From contig NZ_BAABRU010000001.1 in NCBI RefSeq assembly GCF_039545135.1, forward strand, positions 372,001 to 436,000: 64,000 nucleotides of DNA, given 5' to 3'. The notes under the pieces are model-generated. The model did not search any database and was not told the origin of the DNA. It saw nothing but the letters and a program-made list of their open reading frames with translations. Below, in pieces: positions 26,508-33,991 of this stretch (position 1 is its first letter; each line of letters begins with the position of its first letter). The translations under genes and the position numbers were made by a program. The DNA comes from Herpetosiphon gulosus (lineage in GTDB: Bacteria; Chloroflexota; Chloroflexia; Chloroflexales; Herpetosiphonaceae).

Positions 26508-26713
26508 GGGTGCCTCCTCAATATGTGGATTGCAAATTTACCATGGGCAATCCCAAAACCGACAGTGGTTGGATTACCGCACGTACACATCATTGTTTCG
26601 AAGGAATCGGTGAGGCCGTTGGGTTCTTCCGAAGTCGCATGCCCCTTTCTGTGGATGAAGTAAGTGGCCAGTCGAACAACGTCGGGATACTCAAGTGGTC
26701 GAGTACATGACAT

Positions 26714-26742
26714 ATATTAAATCATTTTAACGAATTTGTCAA
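26714..26742 (-). promoter_or_regulatory. Promoter of the subtilase gene
   Basis: On the minus strand TTGACA (26742-26737), a 17-base spacer and TAATAT (26719-26714). The block just upstream, ending ATTAATAATTTTGACAAA, is nearly identical to that of the promoter at 27349-27377. The leader would be about 200 nt. Confidence 0.8.
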
Positions 26743-26770
26743 AATTATTAATATTTATTTGGCATAGGCT

Positions 26771-26812
26771 AAAAACACAACCATCACGAAATCGCTGATC
26801 TCGTGATGGTTG
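26771..26812 (-). terminator. Terminator of the micro-ORF transcript
   Basis: On the minus strand CAACCATCACGA / TCGTGATGGTTG (12 base pairs, perfect, 11-base loop) followed by TGTTTTT. It is oriented to end a minus-strand transcript coming from the promoter at 27349-27377. Confidence 0.88.
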
Positions 26813-26835
26813 CTAGAGTTTATTGAACGGTCAGT

Positions 26836-26853
26836 TTAGAAAATGATAATCAT
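26836..26853 (-). CDS. Micro-ORF 3, peptide MIIIF
   Basis: ATG ATT ATC ATT TTC TAA on the minus strand, preceded by GGGGAGGA with GGAGG 5 bases before the ATG. The conserved block of binding site plus ORF is identical to micro-ORF 1 except for the 4-base spacer. An upstream reading frame of 33-40 codons ends in an ATGA overlap with this ATG, which could couple translation. Five-codon genes cannot be proven from sequence alone. No homologue known to me. Confidence 0.5.
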   Translation of the reverse strand: MIIIF

Positions 26854-27017
26854 GAAATCCTCCCCAAGATAGTGCATATGGCCTCAACACAACCAAAATA
26901 TAGCTGTGAATTCACAAAGCCTCGTTGATCCTGGCGACGAGCATTGCTCATCGGTCGTGTTCCACCCTGCATTGGGAAGATCAGCAGTTGGTATCCGAGG
27001 CTTGCACACCCTCAATC

Positions 27018-27035
27018 TTAGAAGATTATTACCAT
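27018..27035 (-). CDS. Micro-ORF 2, peptide MVIIF
   Basis: ATG GTA ATA ATC TTC TAA on the minus strand with GGGGG 7 bases before the ATG. Its nucleotide sequence differs from the other two at several positions, yet the peptide changes only Ile to Val. This is the best hint that the peptide rather than the DNA is conserved. Confidence 0.45.
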   Translation of the reverse strand: MVIIF

Positions 27036-27081
27036 AAACAGACCCCCAAATGTTATGTCAGTTCGATTATGCTGAATTCAT

Positions 27082-27099
27082 TTAGAAAATGATAATCAT
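27082..27099 (-). CDS. Micro-ORF 1, peptide MIIIF
   Basis: ATG ATT ATC ATT TTC TAA on the minus strand, with GGGAGG 5 bases before the ATG. It lies about 245 nt after the predicted transcription start. Because ATGATTATCAT is nearly palindromic it also looks like part of a Fur box; see the findings for how to decide. Confidence 0.5.
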   Translation of the reverse strand: MIIIF

Positions 27100-27348
27100 G
27101 GTAGCCTCCCTCGCTATTTACACGGGGATGTTCCGGTAAACCGAGCAAGATCCGGTGGAGTTTATTGGTGTTGGGCGATGATACGTTAGCTGTAGGAATG
27201 TTGGATGTGTGGTGAGATTCCTCCTTAACGCCAGAGACCTCTCACGTTGAAACCATTGGTGGCTGATCAGGCTGATTCCTAGGCCGAATAGCCGTGATTC
27301 ACTACAAAAATGGCTTCTACAGGCTATCGTAGGTAGGTTGTTAGGCCT

Positions 27349-27377
27349 ATTGTACCTGTACAGCAGTTTTTTGTCAA
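27349..27377 (-). promoter_or_regulatory. Promoter of the micro-ORF transcript
   Basis: On the minus strand TTGACA (27377-27372), exactly 17 bases, TACAAT (27354-27349). The start would be near 27342, giving a transcript of about 570 nt ending at the hairpin 26771-26812. Confidence 0.82.
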
Positions 27378-27405
27378 AATTATTAATGGTTCTTTGGTAC
27401 TAAAG

Positions 27406-27423
27406 GGGGGATAGCTATCCCCC
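27406..27423. promoter_or_regulatory. Perfect 18-base palindrome upstream of the micro-ORF promoter
   Basis: GGGGGATAGCTATCCCCC, 29 bases upstream of the -35 box. Together with the related element at 27526-27543 it suggests operators for an unknown regulator. Confidence 0.5.
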
Positions 27424-27525
27424 ATGAAGTCGCTAAAAGGTTTAACCCTGGCCTGAAAAGCATGACCTTGGTCCTATAATGCTGCATAGTACAGTCTCTA
27501 CTCTAGCACTAGACTACAAAAAAAT

Positions 27526-27543
27526 ACCCCCCAAGGGGGATAT
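27526..27543. promoter_or_regulatory. Second C5/G5 inverted element
   Basis: TACCCCCCAAGGGGGATA: near-palindrome sharing the GGGGGATA half-site with the element at 27406. On the minus strand a run of seven T follows it, so a terminator for the ABC-2 permease gene (stop at 27651) is the alternative. Confidence 0.45.
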
Positions 27544-27650
27544 TGAATCTATACCATTAATTTTTAGCGTCACGGTTGCGCAAAATGATTAATTATGTTC
27601 AAAATGGCTTCAAATTGGCTTGGTTGCTGCAAAAATGTGTCAATAAGCGC

Positions 27651-28496
27651 CTAGCCGTTGCGTTTTAGGCGGCCTGTGCGTTTGGCATATTCCTCGCCAC
27701 GCAAGAAAATCCATAAGCCAAAGGGCACCAGCAACAAACCACTGCCCAATAACGGCAATAGATAGCTGGCCCAGAGGTCGAACGGCCCAGCATTATTTTG
27801 CAAAGCCCGCCGCATGCCTTCCAACACATAGGTCGCTGGCGAAATTGAGGCCAGTGGTTGCATCCAAGTTGGCAACACGCTAATGGGATAATACACGCCC
27901 GAAACCAACAAAATCGTGGCTTTGACGATGTTGGTCATCTGTGCTCCGCGCTCAGGAAACAGTAATGGCAAAACTGCCGCGACAATTCCTAAGCCAATAA
28001 AGCTGATACTGCCCGTCAGCAAGATGACGGTTGCACCCAAGAAGTTGGCATTCTCAAGGCTAATTTGAAAAAACACCGCCACAAAGGCCAAAATAATGCC
28101 GGTATGAAACAAGCCCCAGAAGATTGCAAAAATCGTTGTGCCCAGCATGTGGGTCAGCCGCGAAATCGGAGCCATAAAGGTATATTCAATCGTGCCTTCC
28201 CATCGTTCCCACTGTACCGATTCAGCAATACAATCAAACACTACTGCCAAATAGTGCCAAACCAATGTCCCGACAATCAAATATAAAATCGTGGCGTTAA
28301 TCGTTGCTTGGTCGAATTCTTGGCCAGTAATCGCCCCAACTGCCTTACCAATAAAGGTGATCGATAAGGCATTGACGATCGAATAGATCAACCAAACAAC
28401 TTCCCAGCCCCAATAACGTTTAATTAAGTTGATATTGCGCTCAACAAATGCATACGATGCGCGAGTTTCGCGCCAAAATGAACGCCCAAATGCCAT
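27651..28496 (-). CDS. ABC-2 type transporter permease (orphan)
   Basis: A 281-residue integral membrane protein of the ABC-2/DrrB type, with about six transmembrane helices (for example VVWLIYSIVNALSITFIG near residues 32-50). YPISVLPTWMQPLASISPATYVLEGMR matches the conserved ABC-2 region before the last helix; this is cited in two parts, YPISVLPTWMQPL and SPATYVLEGMR. AAGGAG supports ATG 28496. The cognate ATPase gene is normally adjacent but none is present: upstream is repeat R5 and then fprA, downstream the micro-ORF unit. It may use an ATPase encoded elsewhere. Substrate (drug, polysaccharide or lipid) unknown. Confidence 0.82.
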   Translation of the reverse strand: MAFGRSFWRETRASYAFVERNINLIKRYWGWEVVWLIYSIVNALSITFIGKAVGAITGQEFDQATINATILYLIVGTLVWHYLAVVFDCIAESVQWERWEGTIEYTFMAPISRLTHMLGTTIFAIFWGLFHTGIILAFVAVFFQISLENANFLGATVILLTGSISFIGLGIVAAVLPLLFPERGAQMTNIVKATILLVSGVYYPISVLPTWMQPLASISPATYVLEGMRRALQNNAGPFDLWASYLLPLLGSGLLLVPFGLWIFLRGEEYAKRTGRLKRNG

Positions 28497-28569
28497 AGCT
28501 CGCTCCTTGTTTTACGATGATGGGTAGTTGCTGTATGCATTGTACTGCGTTCTGCATCATGCTAAATCC

Positions 28570-28875
28570 GCCAAAAGGCAGAGCGAAGGATGAAGGATGC
28601 ATTATGAGGGATGAAATTAAGAACAGAGAATATAGGGTTAAGTCAGAAGTCAAAAATCAAAAGGCAAAATCGGCATGGGAATTTAACGTAGAGGTGCAGA
28701 GTTTCAAAGAATGAAAGATGAAGGATCAGTGGGCAGAATCATAATCATACAAATCTGTGGCAATCTGTGGCTAAAAACAGCCTTCGCGCTCTTCGCGTTC
28801 TTTGTGGTTGCGTTCTTCGTGCCCTTCGTGAGTTCAACTTAACTGACCCCTGATCCCTAGCCCCTGACCCCTAAA
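28570..28875. repeat. Compound intergenic repeat R5 (largest, about 300 bases)
   Basis: Order of modules: GAAGGAT/GAAGGAT and GAGGGAT heptads, AAGTCAGAAGTCAAAAATC and AAAAGGC units, an AACGTAGAGGTGCAGAG unit, more GATGAAG heptads, two ATCTGTGG units, CTTCGCG/CTTCGTG units (28785-28830), and finally CCCTGAT-CCCTAGC-CCCTGAC-CCCTAA heptads. It fills the gap between fprA and the ABC-2 gene; no gene is seen in it. Confidence 0.8.
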
Positions 28876-28879
28876 CAAC

Positions 28880-28914
28880 AAACCCACACCTGAATTTACT
28901 CAGATGTGGGGTTT
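28880..28914 (-). terminator. Terminator of the CBS-fprA operon
   Basis: AAACCC-CACATCTGA / TCAGGTGTGGGTTT type stem (minus strand) with a 6-base loop, 19 bases past the fprA stop. Confidence 0.75.
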
Positions 28915-28932
28915 AACTTAAAAATGCTAAGT

Positions 28933-30345
28933 TTAGGCGGTTACATTTTTGCCAAGCGCTGCTAGCATATCTTCGATGCGCGTGAATTTGACTCGTGGCC
29001 GACCTGTGGCCGCACCATTGGCAACTTCAATCTCGTCGAGGCGTTGCCAATCGGCAAAGGTTACGTAGTTGGGTTGGCGTTCTTGCACCAATTTTTCAAT
29101 GCTCTCACGCTCGGCATGGCTTGGATTGAGCACTTGCCCAGCTACCAAATCTTCGAGCATACATTGCACTGTTTCAACTGCATCAGGCTTATTGGTACCA
29201 ATTACACCACTTGGGCCGCGCTTAATCCAGCCAGCGGTATATTCGCCAACTTTGGGCTGTTGGCTGGTTGGGTCGATAATGCGGCCTTTTTGGTTGAGGA
29301 AGGTTCCCCAGCGTTCGTTGAATGGTACATCGACCAGCGGCGAACCACGATAGCCGACCGAACGGAAAACCAAGCCAACTGGTAAATCTTCGGTCTCACC
29401 AGTTGCCCGTGAGGCGATGCTGCCCGATTCGCTGGCGTAGAGTTCGTTTTTGGCCAAACGCAAGCCAGCCACCCGCCCATCGCTATCGCCTAAAACTTCA
29501 GTTGGGCTAACCAAGAAGCGGAAAATCAGGCGGCGTTTTTTGCCTGCGGGCGCACGTTGAGCGTAGCCTTGCAGCAACTCGACCTTCTTCTGAGCGGCTT
29601 TATCGCCACCAGCTTCCAAATCGGCGCGGCTCACATCGTCGAGGGCAACTTCGCTGGGAATCGCCACCACATCGGCTTCTTCCAGCTCGCCCAATTCTTT
29701 GACTTCGGGAGTGGTAAAGGCCGCTTGAGCAGGCCCACGTCGCCCGAGCAAATACACTTCTTTAATATTGCTTTTGCTCAGTGCTTCCAACGCATGGTCA
29801 GCAATATCGGTACGCGCCAATTCTTCATGCGAGAGACATAAAATCCGCGCCACATCAATTGCCACATTGCCAACCCCAACCACCGCCACCCGCTCTTGCG
29901 AGAGATCGAATTGTAAATGGCGATAATCGGGATGGCCGTTATACCAGGCCACAAAGGCGGTCGCCGGAAAACTATTGGTCAGATCCTCGCCAGGAATCCC
30001 CATATGACGATCACTTTGCGCACCAGTGGCATATAAAATTTGATGATAGTGTTCAACTAAATCGGCGTGGCTGAGATCTTTGCCATATTCCACATAGCCA
30101 AAAAAGCGAAAACGGGGATTTTTAGCAACCAAATTAAAGGCCTTAGTGACGGTCTTGATTTTCTGGTGATCGGGCGCAACCCCACCGCGAACCAAACCAA
30201 ACGGTGTTGGCAAACGGTCGAACATATCAACTTCAACAACCAGATCGCTTTGTTTGAGCAAGTGATCCGCCGCATAAAATGCCGATGGCCCAGAACCAAT
30301 GATCGCAACCCGTAATGGCTGCGCTTCAGTTCCCACAGTTGTCAT
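28933..30345 (-). CDS. fprA: Ferredoxin/adrenodoxin reductase-like NADPH oxidoreductase
   Basis: A 470-residue two-dinucleotide flavoprotein of the adrenodoxin reductase / mycobacterial FprA family, passing electrons between NADP(H) and ferredoxin. FAD fold: VAIIGSGPSAFYAADHLL at residues 13-30. The family stretch FGLVRGGVAPDHQKIK follows. The NADP fold is VAVVGVGNVAIDVARIL near residue 150, with LLGRRGPAQAAFT after it. The C-terminal GWIKRGPSGVIGTNK is typical. It is the second gene of an operon, 21 bases after the CBS-domain gene. The ferredoxin partner is not in the window. Confidence 0.9.
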   Translation of the reverse strand: MTTVGTEAQPLRVAIIGSGPSAFYAADHLLKQSDLVVEVDMFDRLPTPFGLVRGGVAPDHQKIKTVTKAFNLVAKNPRFRFFGYVEYGKDLSHADLVEHYHQILYATGAQSDRHMGIPGEDLTNSFPATAFVAWYNGHPDYRHLQFDLSQERVAVVGVGNVAIDVARILCLSHEELARTDIADHALEALSKSNIKEVYLLGRRGPAQAAFTTPEVKELGELEEADVVAIPSEVALDDVSRADLEAGGDKAAQKKVELLQGYAQRAPAGKKRRLIFRFLVSPTEVLGDSDGRVAGLRLAKNELYASESGSIASRATGETEDLPVGLVFRSVGYRGSPLVDVPFNERWGTFLNQKGRIIDPTSQQPKVGEYTAGWIKRGPSGVIGTNKPDAVETVQCMLEDLVAGQVLNPSHAERESIEKLVQERQPNYVTFADWQRLDEIEVANGAATGRPRVKFTRIEDMLAALGKNVTA

Positions 30346-30366
30346 GATCGCAATCCTTTTGAGCGT

Positions 30367-30795
30367 CTAGCCCTCTTCGATAATTTGAGTTTCGAGGGTA
30401 TCGAGCTTACCTTCATATTCCCCAAGTTGCGCCTTGACCACATCGCCAATCGATACAATTCCAAGTAAGATGTCGCCATCAAGAATTGGTAAGTGGCGGA
30501 AGCGGCGGTTGGTCATGGTTTGGAGCACGGCTCTAAGATCATCACTGGGGCGACCGGTTATCACATTGGCCGTCATCACATGCTGCACTTGGCGCTCAAA
30601 AATTGCCGGGTCTTGGGCTGCGGCCCGAATAATATCTCGCTCGGAGATAATTCCGGCAATTCGATCATCTTCAATTACCACCAATGTGCCAATGTTGTGT
30701 TCAGATAAAATCGCCACGGCTTGGCTCAGCGGGGCTTGCGGAGTAATCGTATGAATGATAGGACTTTTGGTAGCGAGCACATGCTTGATCTTCAT
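30367..30795 (-). CDS. Two-CBS-domain protein
   Basis: A 142-residue soluble protein made of two CBS motifs (about residues 7-65 and 72-130), a Bateman module that binds adenine nucleotides. Typical blocks are PLSQAVAILSEHNIGTLVV, IAGIISERDIIRA and HLPILDGDILLGIVSIGDVV. Stand-alone CBS pairs often sense the energy state. Being 21 bases upstream of fprA on one transcript suggests that it regulates or is co-regulated with redox metabolism. A promoter lies at 30858-30886. Confidence 0.88.
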   Translation of the reverse strand: MKIKHVLATKSPIIHTITPQAPLSQAVAILSEHNIGTLVVIEDDRIAGIISERDIIRAAAQDPAIFERQVQHVMTANVITGRPSDDLRAVLQTMTNRRFRHLPILDGDILLGIVSIGDVVKAQLGEYEGKLDTLETQIIEEG

Positions 30796-30857
30796 AGCGT
30801 ACCTCCAATCTAGCAGCGAATGGGGACGATGTAGGGCAACGATGCCATGCTGATAGT

Positions 30858-30886
30858 ATCATACTTATGTCGATCCCGATATGCAA
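30858..30886 (-). promoter_or_regulatory. Promoter of the CBS-fprA operon
   Basis: On the minus strand TTGCAT (30886-30881), a 17-base spacer and TATGAT (30863-30858), about 60 bases before the CBS start codon. Confidence 0.65.
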
Positions 30887-30962
30887 GATCAATGCCCACC
30901 ACGCTTAATTGATAATTAATTTTGGTCACAATCGCTCTATTTGAAATTTCTTGCGAGGTTGT

Positions 30963-31508
30963 ATGCTTGATCCCCAGGTTTTTTCAACCAAACGTTTGAT
31001 TGCTAGCGCGATCAGTCTTGAGCATGCCGATCTGCTGGCTGCAATGCACCAAAATCCGACGGTGATGGCAACCCTCGGCGGTTTGCAAGATCGTCAACGT
31101 ACCTTGCAAGGCTTGCACAATCAAATTGCTGATTGGCAGCAGGCCGGTTATGGATTATGTATTTTTCATGATCGCGCCAGCGGAGGCTTTGTTGGGCGCG
31201 GTGGTTTACGTTTATTGCAACTCGATGAGCAGCCTGAAACTGAAATTGGCTATGCCCTGCTGCCAGAATGGTGGGGCCAAGGCTTAGCGACCGAAATTGC
31301 CAGCCAAGCGCGAACGGTCGCCTTTGAACAATTGCAGTTAGCGTCGATTGTGCTTTTCACTATGACCACCAACATTGTTTCGCAGCGGGTTGCCGAAAAA
31401 TTAGGTATGCGCTATGAACGCCATTTTGAACGAGCCAACCTGCCACATGTACTTTTTCGCCAAACCAAATCAGCTTGGATCGTTAATCGAAACCTGAGAT
31501 CGATCTAA
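30963..31508 (+). CDS. GNAT-family N-acetyltransferase (RimJ/RimL type)
   Basis: A 181-residue acetyl-CoA dependent acetyltransferase of the Acetyltransf_3 group. It starts LDPQVFSTKRLIASAI, like RimJ/RimL homologues (the 'xTxRLxLR' start). The acetyl-CoA-binding motif is EIGYALLPEWWGQGLATEI near residues 97-115. AEKLGMRYERHFERAN gives the C-terminal block. GAGG 4 bases before ATG 30963 favours this start over TTG 30951. The substrate, an N-terminal amine of a protein or a small molecule, is unknown. Confidence 0.85.
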   Translation: MLDPQVFSTKRLIASAISLEHADLLAAMHQNPTVMATLGGLQDRQRTLQGLHNQIADWQQAGYGLCIFHDRASGGFVGRGGLRLLQLDEQPETEIGYALLPEWWGQGLATEIASQARTVAFEQLQLASIVLFTMTTNIVSQRVAEKLGMRYERHFERANLPHVLFRQTKSAWIVNRNLRSI

Positions 31509-31539
31509 ATTATTAGTAAAACAAATGCCTAAAATCCTC

Positions 31540-31577
31540 AAGCAGTTGCTGAATGGCTATCTATTTGGCAACTGCTT
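31540..31577 (+). terminator. Hairpin after the GNAT gene
   Basis: AAGCAGTTGC / GCAACTGCTT, 10 perfect base pairs with an 18-base loop; no T-run follows. Confidence 0.55.
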
Positions 31578-31612
31578 GGCTTTGAATTCTAAAGAAATAC
31601 TTAAGATTTTAA

Positions 31613-31640
31613 TTGACTCTTTAAAAATCTATACTATTAT
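31613..31640 (+). promoter_or_regulatory. Promoter of the mannanase gene
   Basis: TTGACT at 31613-31618, a 16-base spacer and TATTAT at 31635-31640, about 130 bases before the ATG at 31773. Confidence 0.65.
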
Positions 31641-31772
31641 CGCTGGTGGGAATGTTCCTATCTTTGCTCTGGACTCTTGGACATTCACACGCGTAGCCAT
31701 CGCATTCTCGCCTCGTTCTTGCCACGATCAATACCCAATGCTGAGTGTCCTCAATCAAAGGAGATTGTCGCC

Positions 31773-33875
31773 ATGTGGTCGAACCTGAGCCGTTCGCGGT
31801 CGTTGTTGACCATTGCGCTCCTTGGGGTCTTGCTTGGTTCACTGAGTTTGTTACCAACGCACACCACCAAGGCCGCGATTACCGCCTATCAAGCCGCCGA
31901 TCCAAATCTCGCCCCGTATGCCCAAAATGTGCTCGATCGCTTCGTTCAATACAAAGGTCAGTATTGGCTCGGCGGTCAGCAAGAAGTCCACTGGGATAAT
32001 TCGCGTAAAGACGAAATGTCGAATGCAGTCTTTGCTCGCACCAATCCACAACGTTACCCCGCGCTACGTGGCTGGGATTTTCCGATCGGCGGCGCACTGC
32101 CCAACGATGGACAATGGATGATCGACGCGATCATCAGCGATTGGACCAATGCCAAAGTTATTCCAACCATTAGCCAACACTGGACACCGATTGCAAGCCA
32201 AGGCACCAATCACCAAGATATGTTTACGGTGGTTGATATTGATCGAATGTTTGTTGATGGCACTGCTGAACGCAATAATTATCTGATTTGGCTTGATAAT
32301 ATTGCCGATGACTTGCAGCAACTCGAAGATGCCAACGTGCCAGTGTTGTGGCGACCCTACCACGAGGCTGGTGGCGGTTGGTTCTGGTGGGATAAAGATA
32401 ACGGAGCCACCAATTATCGCCGCCTTTGGGATGATATGTTCACCTATTTGGTGACCACCCGTGGCCTACACAACTTGATCTGGGTCTGGACACCTGGGGT
32501 CAAAGGGGTCAGCACAGCTTGGTATCCCGCTGGTCAAGCCGATATTTTGGGCAGCGACGTGTATAACGAAACTTCGGGCAACTATGTGAGTTGGTATGAA
32601 GATCTTGGGCGTTTCTCGCAAACCAAGATTAAAGCCCTCAGCGAAACCGACTACATGATGGACCCAGCCCTGTTGACCAGTGCCCCATTTGCTTACTTTA
32701 TGATTTGGCATACCGATATGTTTTATCGCAATACCGATAGTCGCATTCAAAGCACCTATGCTCACTGGGCAACCTTGAATCGTACCAATGTTGGTCAACT
32801 TTGGAATGGTACGCTTGGGAGCGCTCCCACAGCAACGCCTGGTACACCAACGCCAACGCCATTGCCTGGGATCGTCGTCAGCGACTTCGAAGATGGCACG
32901 CTGCAAGGCTGGACTGGCACAAACCTCGTTTCAGAGCCAGTTGTCAACAGCGAATGGGCTGCCAATGGCCAACGTTCGATCAAGGCCCAAGTTAATTTAG
33001 CCGCTACGCCTGCCGATATTCGGCTCGCGCAAGCACTGGATTTGACGGGACAATCACGCATCCAAATTCGCCTGAGTGCCCAAAATGTTGGGAGCGGTCT
33101 CAGCGCTAAACTCTACATTAAGACTGGTAGCGCTTGGAATTGGAAAGATAGCGGAACTGTGCTGATCGATTCGGGCACAAGTTTGCTGACGATTGAATTG
33201 GCGGGCGTGCCCGATATCAACCAAGTGCGCGAGTTGGGGGTTGAATTCAATGCACTTGCTGGCAATAGTGGCACAGCAACGATCTACGCCGATTATCTAA
33301 CCGTAGGCGTGGTCAATAGTAACCAGCCAACCCCAACTACGGGGCCAACTGCCACTGCGACCCGCACGCCAACCGCCACGCCCACCGATATTCCACCGCC
33401 TTCGCGCACGCCAACCCAAATACCAACGGCCACACGCACGCCAACCCAAGGCCCAACCTCGACCGCAACCAATGTTCCAACGATCACACCAACCACTATT
33501 CCAACCGCAACACGTACCCCAACCCAAGTGCCAACAGTTACGCCAACCAGCACTGGCGGCGCTTGTAAAGTTGATTTCAAGATCACCAGCCAATGGGGTG
33601 TGGGCTTTATCGCCGATGTTACCGTGACCAATCTCCAGCCAAGTGCCTTAAACGGCTGGAATGTGAAATTCAACTTCCCTGGCGGCCAAACCATCAGCAA
33701 CCTCTGGAACGGCACGCTCAGCCAAAATGGCAGCGCAGTTACCGTCACCAATGCTAGCTGGAATGGCTATCTTGTAGCCAATGGTGGCACAGCCAACTTT
33801 GGTTTCCAAGGTGTTGGTAGCCCGCCAAGCTTGCCAAGCAACGCCTTCCAACTCAATGGAGCCACCTGCCAATAA
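31773..33875 (+). CDS. Secreted GH26 beta-mannanase with two carbohydrate-binding modules
   Basis: A 700-residue exported glycoside hydrolase. Signal peptide 1-34 ([17 protein letters not shown]). The GH26 domain spans about 42-350. The acid/base Glu lies near residue 197 in [13 protein letters not shown] and the nucleophile Glu near 291 in ALSETDY, the family 26 arrangement for retaining endo-beta-1,4-mannanases. A first beta-sandwich module covers about 365-510 ([13 protein letters not shown], mannan-binding type). A long Pro/Thr linker of [13 protein letters not shown] repeats leads to a C-terminal CBM2 cellulose-binding module (about 592-700; [23 protein letters not shown], flanking Cys). 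AAAGGAG at 31758-31764 fixes the start. It degrades plant mannan outside the cell. Confidence 0.9.
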   Translation: MWSNLSRSRSLLTIALLGVLLGSLSLLPTHTTKAAITAYQAADPNLAPYAQNVLDRFVQYKGQYWLGGQQEVHWDNSRKDEMSNAVFARTNPQRYPALRGWDFPIGGALPNDGQWMIDAIISDWTNAKVIPTISQHWTPIASQGTNHQDMFTVVDIDRMFVDGTAERNNYLIWLDNIADDLQQLEDANVPVLWRPYHEAGGGWFWWDKDNGATNYRRLWDDMFTYLVTTRGLHNLIWVWTPGVKGVSTAWYPAGQADILGSDVYNETSGNYVSWYEDLGRFSQTKIKALSETDYMMDPALLTSAPFAYFMIWHTDMFYRNTDSRIQSTYAHWATLNRTNVGQLWNGTLGSAPTATPGTPTPTPLPGIVVSDFEDGTLQGWTGTNLVSEPVVNSEWAANGQRSIKAQVNLAATPADIRLAQALDLTGQSRIQIRLSAQNVGSGLSAKLYIKTGSAWNWKDSGTVLIDSGTSLLTIELAGVPDINQVRELGVEFNALAGNSGTATIYADYLTVGVVNSNQPTPTTGPTATATRTPTATPTDIPPPSRTPTQIPTATRTPTQGPTSTATNVPTITPTTIPTATRTPTQVPTVTPTSTGGACKVDFKITSQWGVGFIADVTVTNLQPSALNGWNVKFNFPGGQTISNLWNGTLSQNGSAVTVTNASWNGYLVANGGTANFGFQGVGSPPSLPSNAFQLNGATCQ

Positions 33876-33893
33876 GCTTAATTTCAGCGGAAT

Positions 33894-33923
33894 AACGACG
33901 ATCCTAGCAATAGGATCGTCGTT
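33894..33923 (+). terminator. Terminator after the mannanase gene
   Basis: AACGACGATCCTA / TAGGATCGTCGTT, 13 perfect base pairs with a GCAA loop. Confidence 0.8.
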
Positions 33924-33991
33924 AGCATTTAAGCACCTAGGTGCTAGCTTGAAGCTGGTATGATGAAATAACTGGCTTATAGGTAGCACCC

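Noticed and set aside
26504..26713. 69-codon minus-strand frame in the subtilase leader
   Set aside because: Its ATG lies directly on the -10 box, upstream of the predicted transcript start, and the product has no coding character.
26836..27099. The TTTAGAAAATGATAATCATG blocks as Fur boxes
   Set aside because: About 15 of 19 bases fit the Fur consensus in two copies, but they lie about 240-490 bases downstream of the only good promoter. The third copy loses the palindrome yet keeps the peptide frame and binding site. It is kept only as an alternative.
27040..27250. A longer minus-strand frame (GGYHDYHFLN type) running across micro-ORF 1
   Set aside because: Open for about 58 codons but it has no ATG/GTG start after the upstream stop. 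The matching frame in copy 3 stops at once and in copy 2 is unrelated.
26767..27342. Known structural RNA (SRP RNA, tmRNA, 6S, RNase P) in the 27-kb gap
   Set aside because: None of the conserved cores of these RNAs was recognised; a covariance-model scan would settle it.
33293..33751. Antisense frame through the mannanase linker
   Set aside because: Val/Gly repeats that mirror the Pro/Thr linker on the coding strand; the coding strand has clear GH26 and CBM2 domains.
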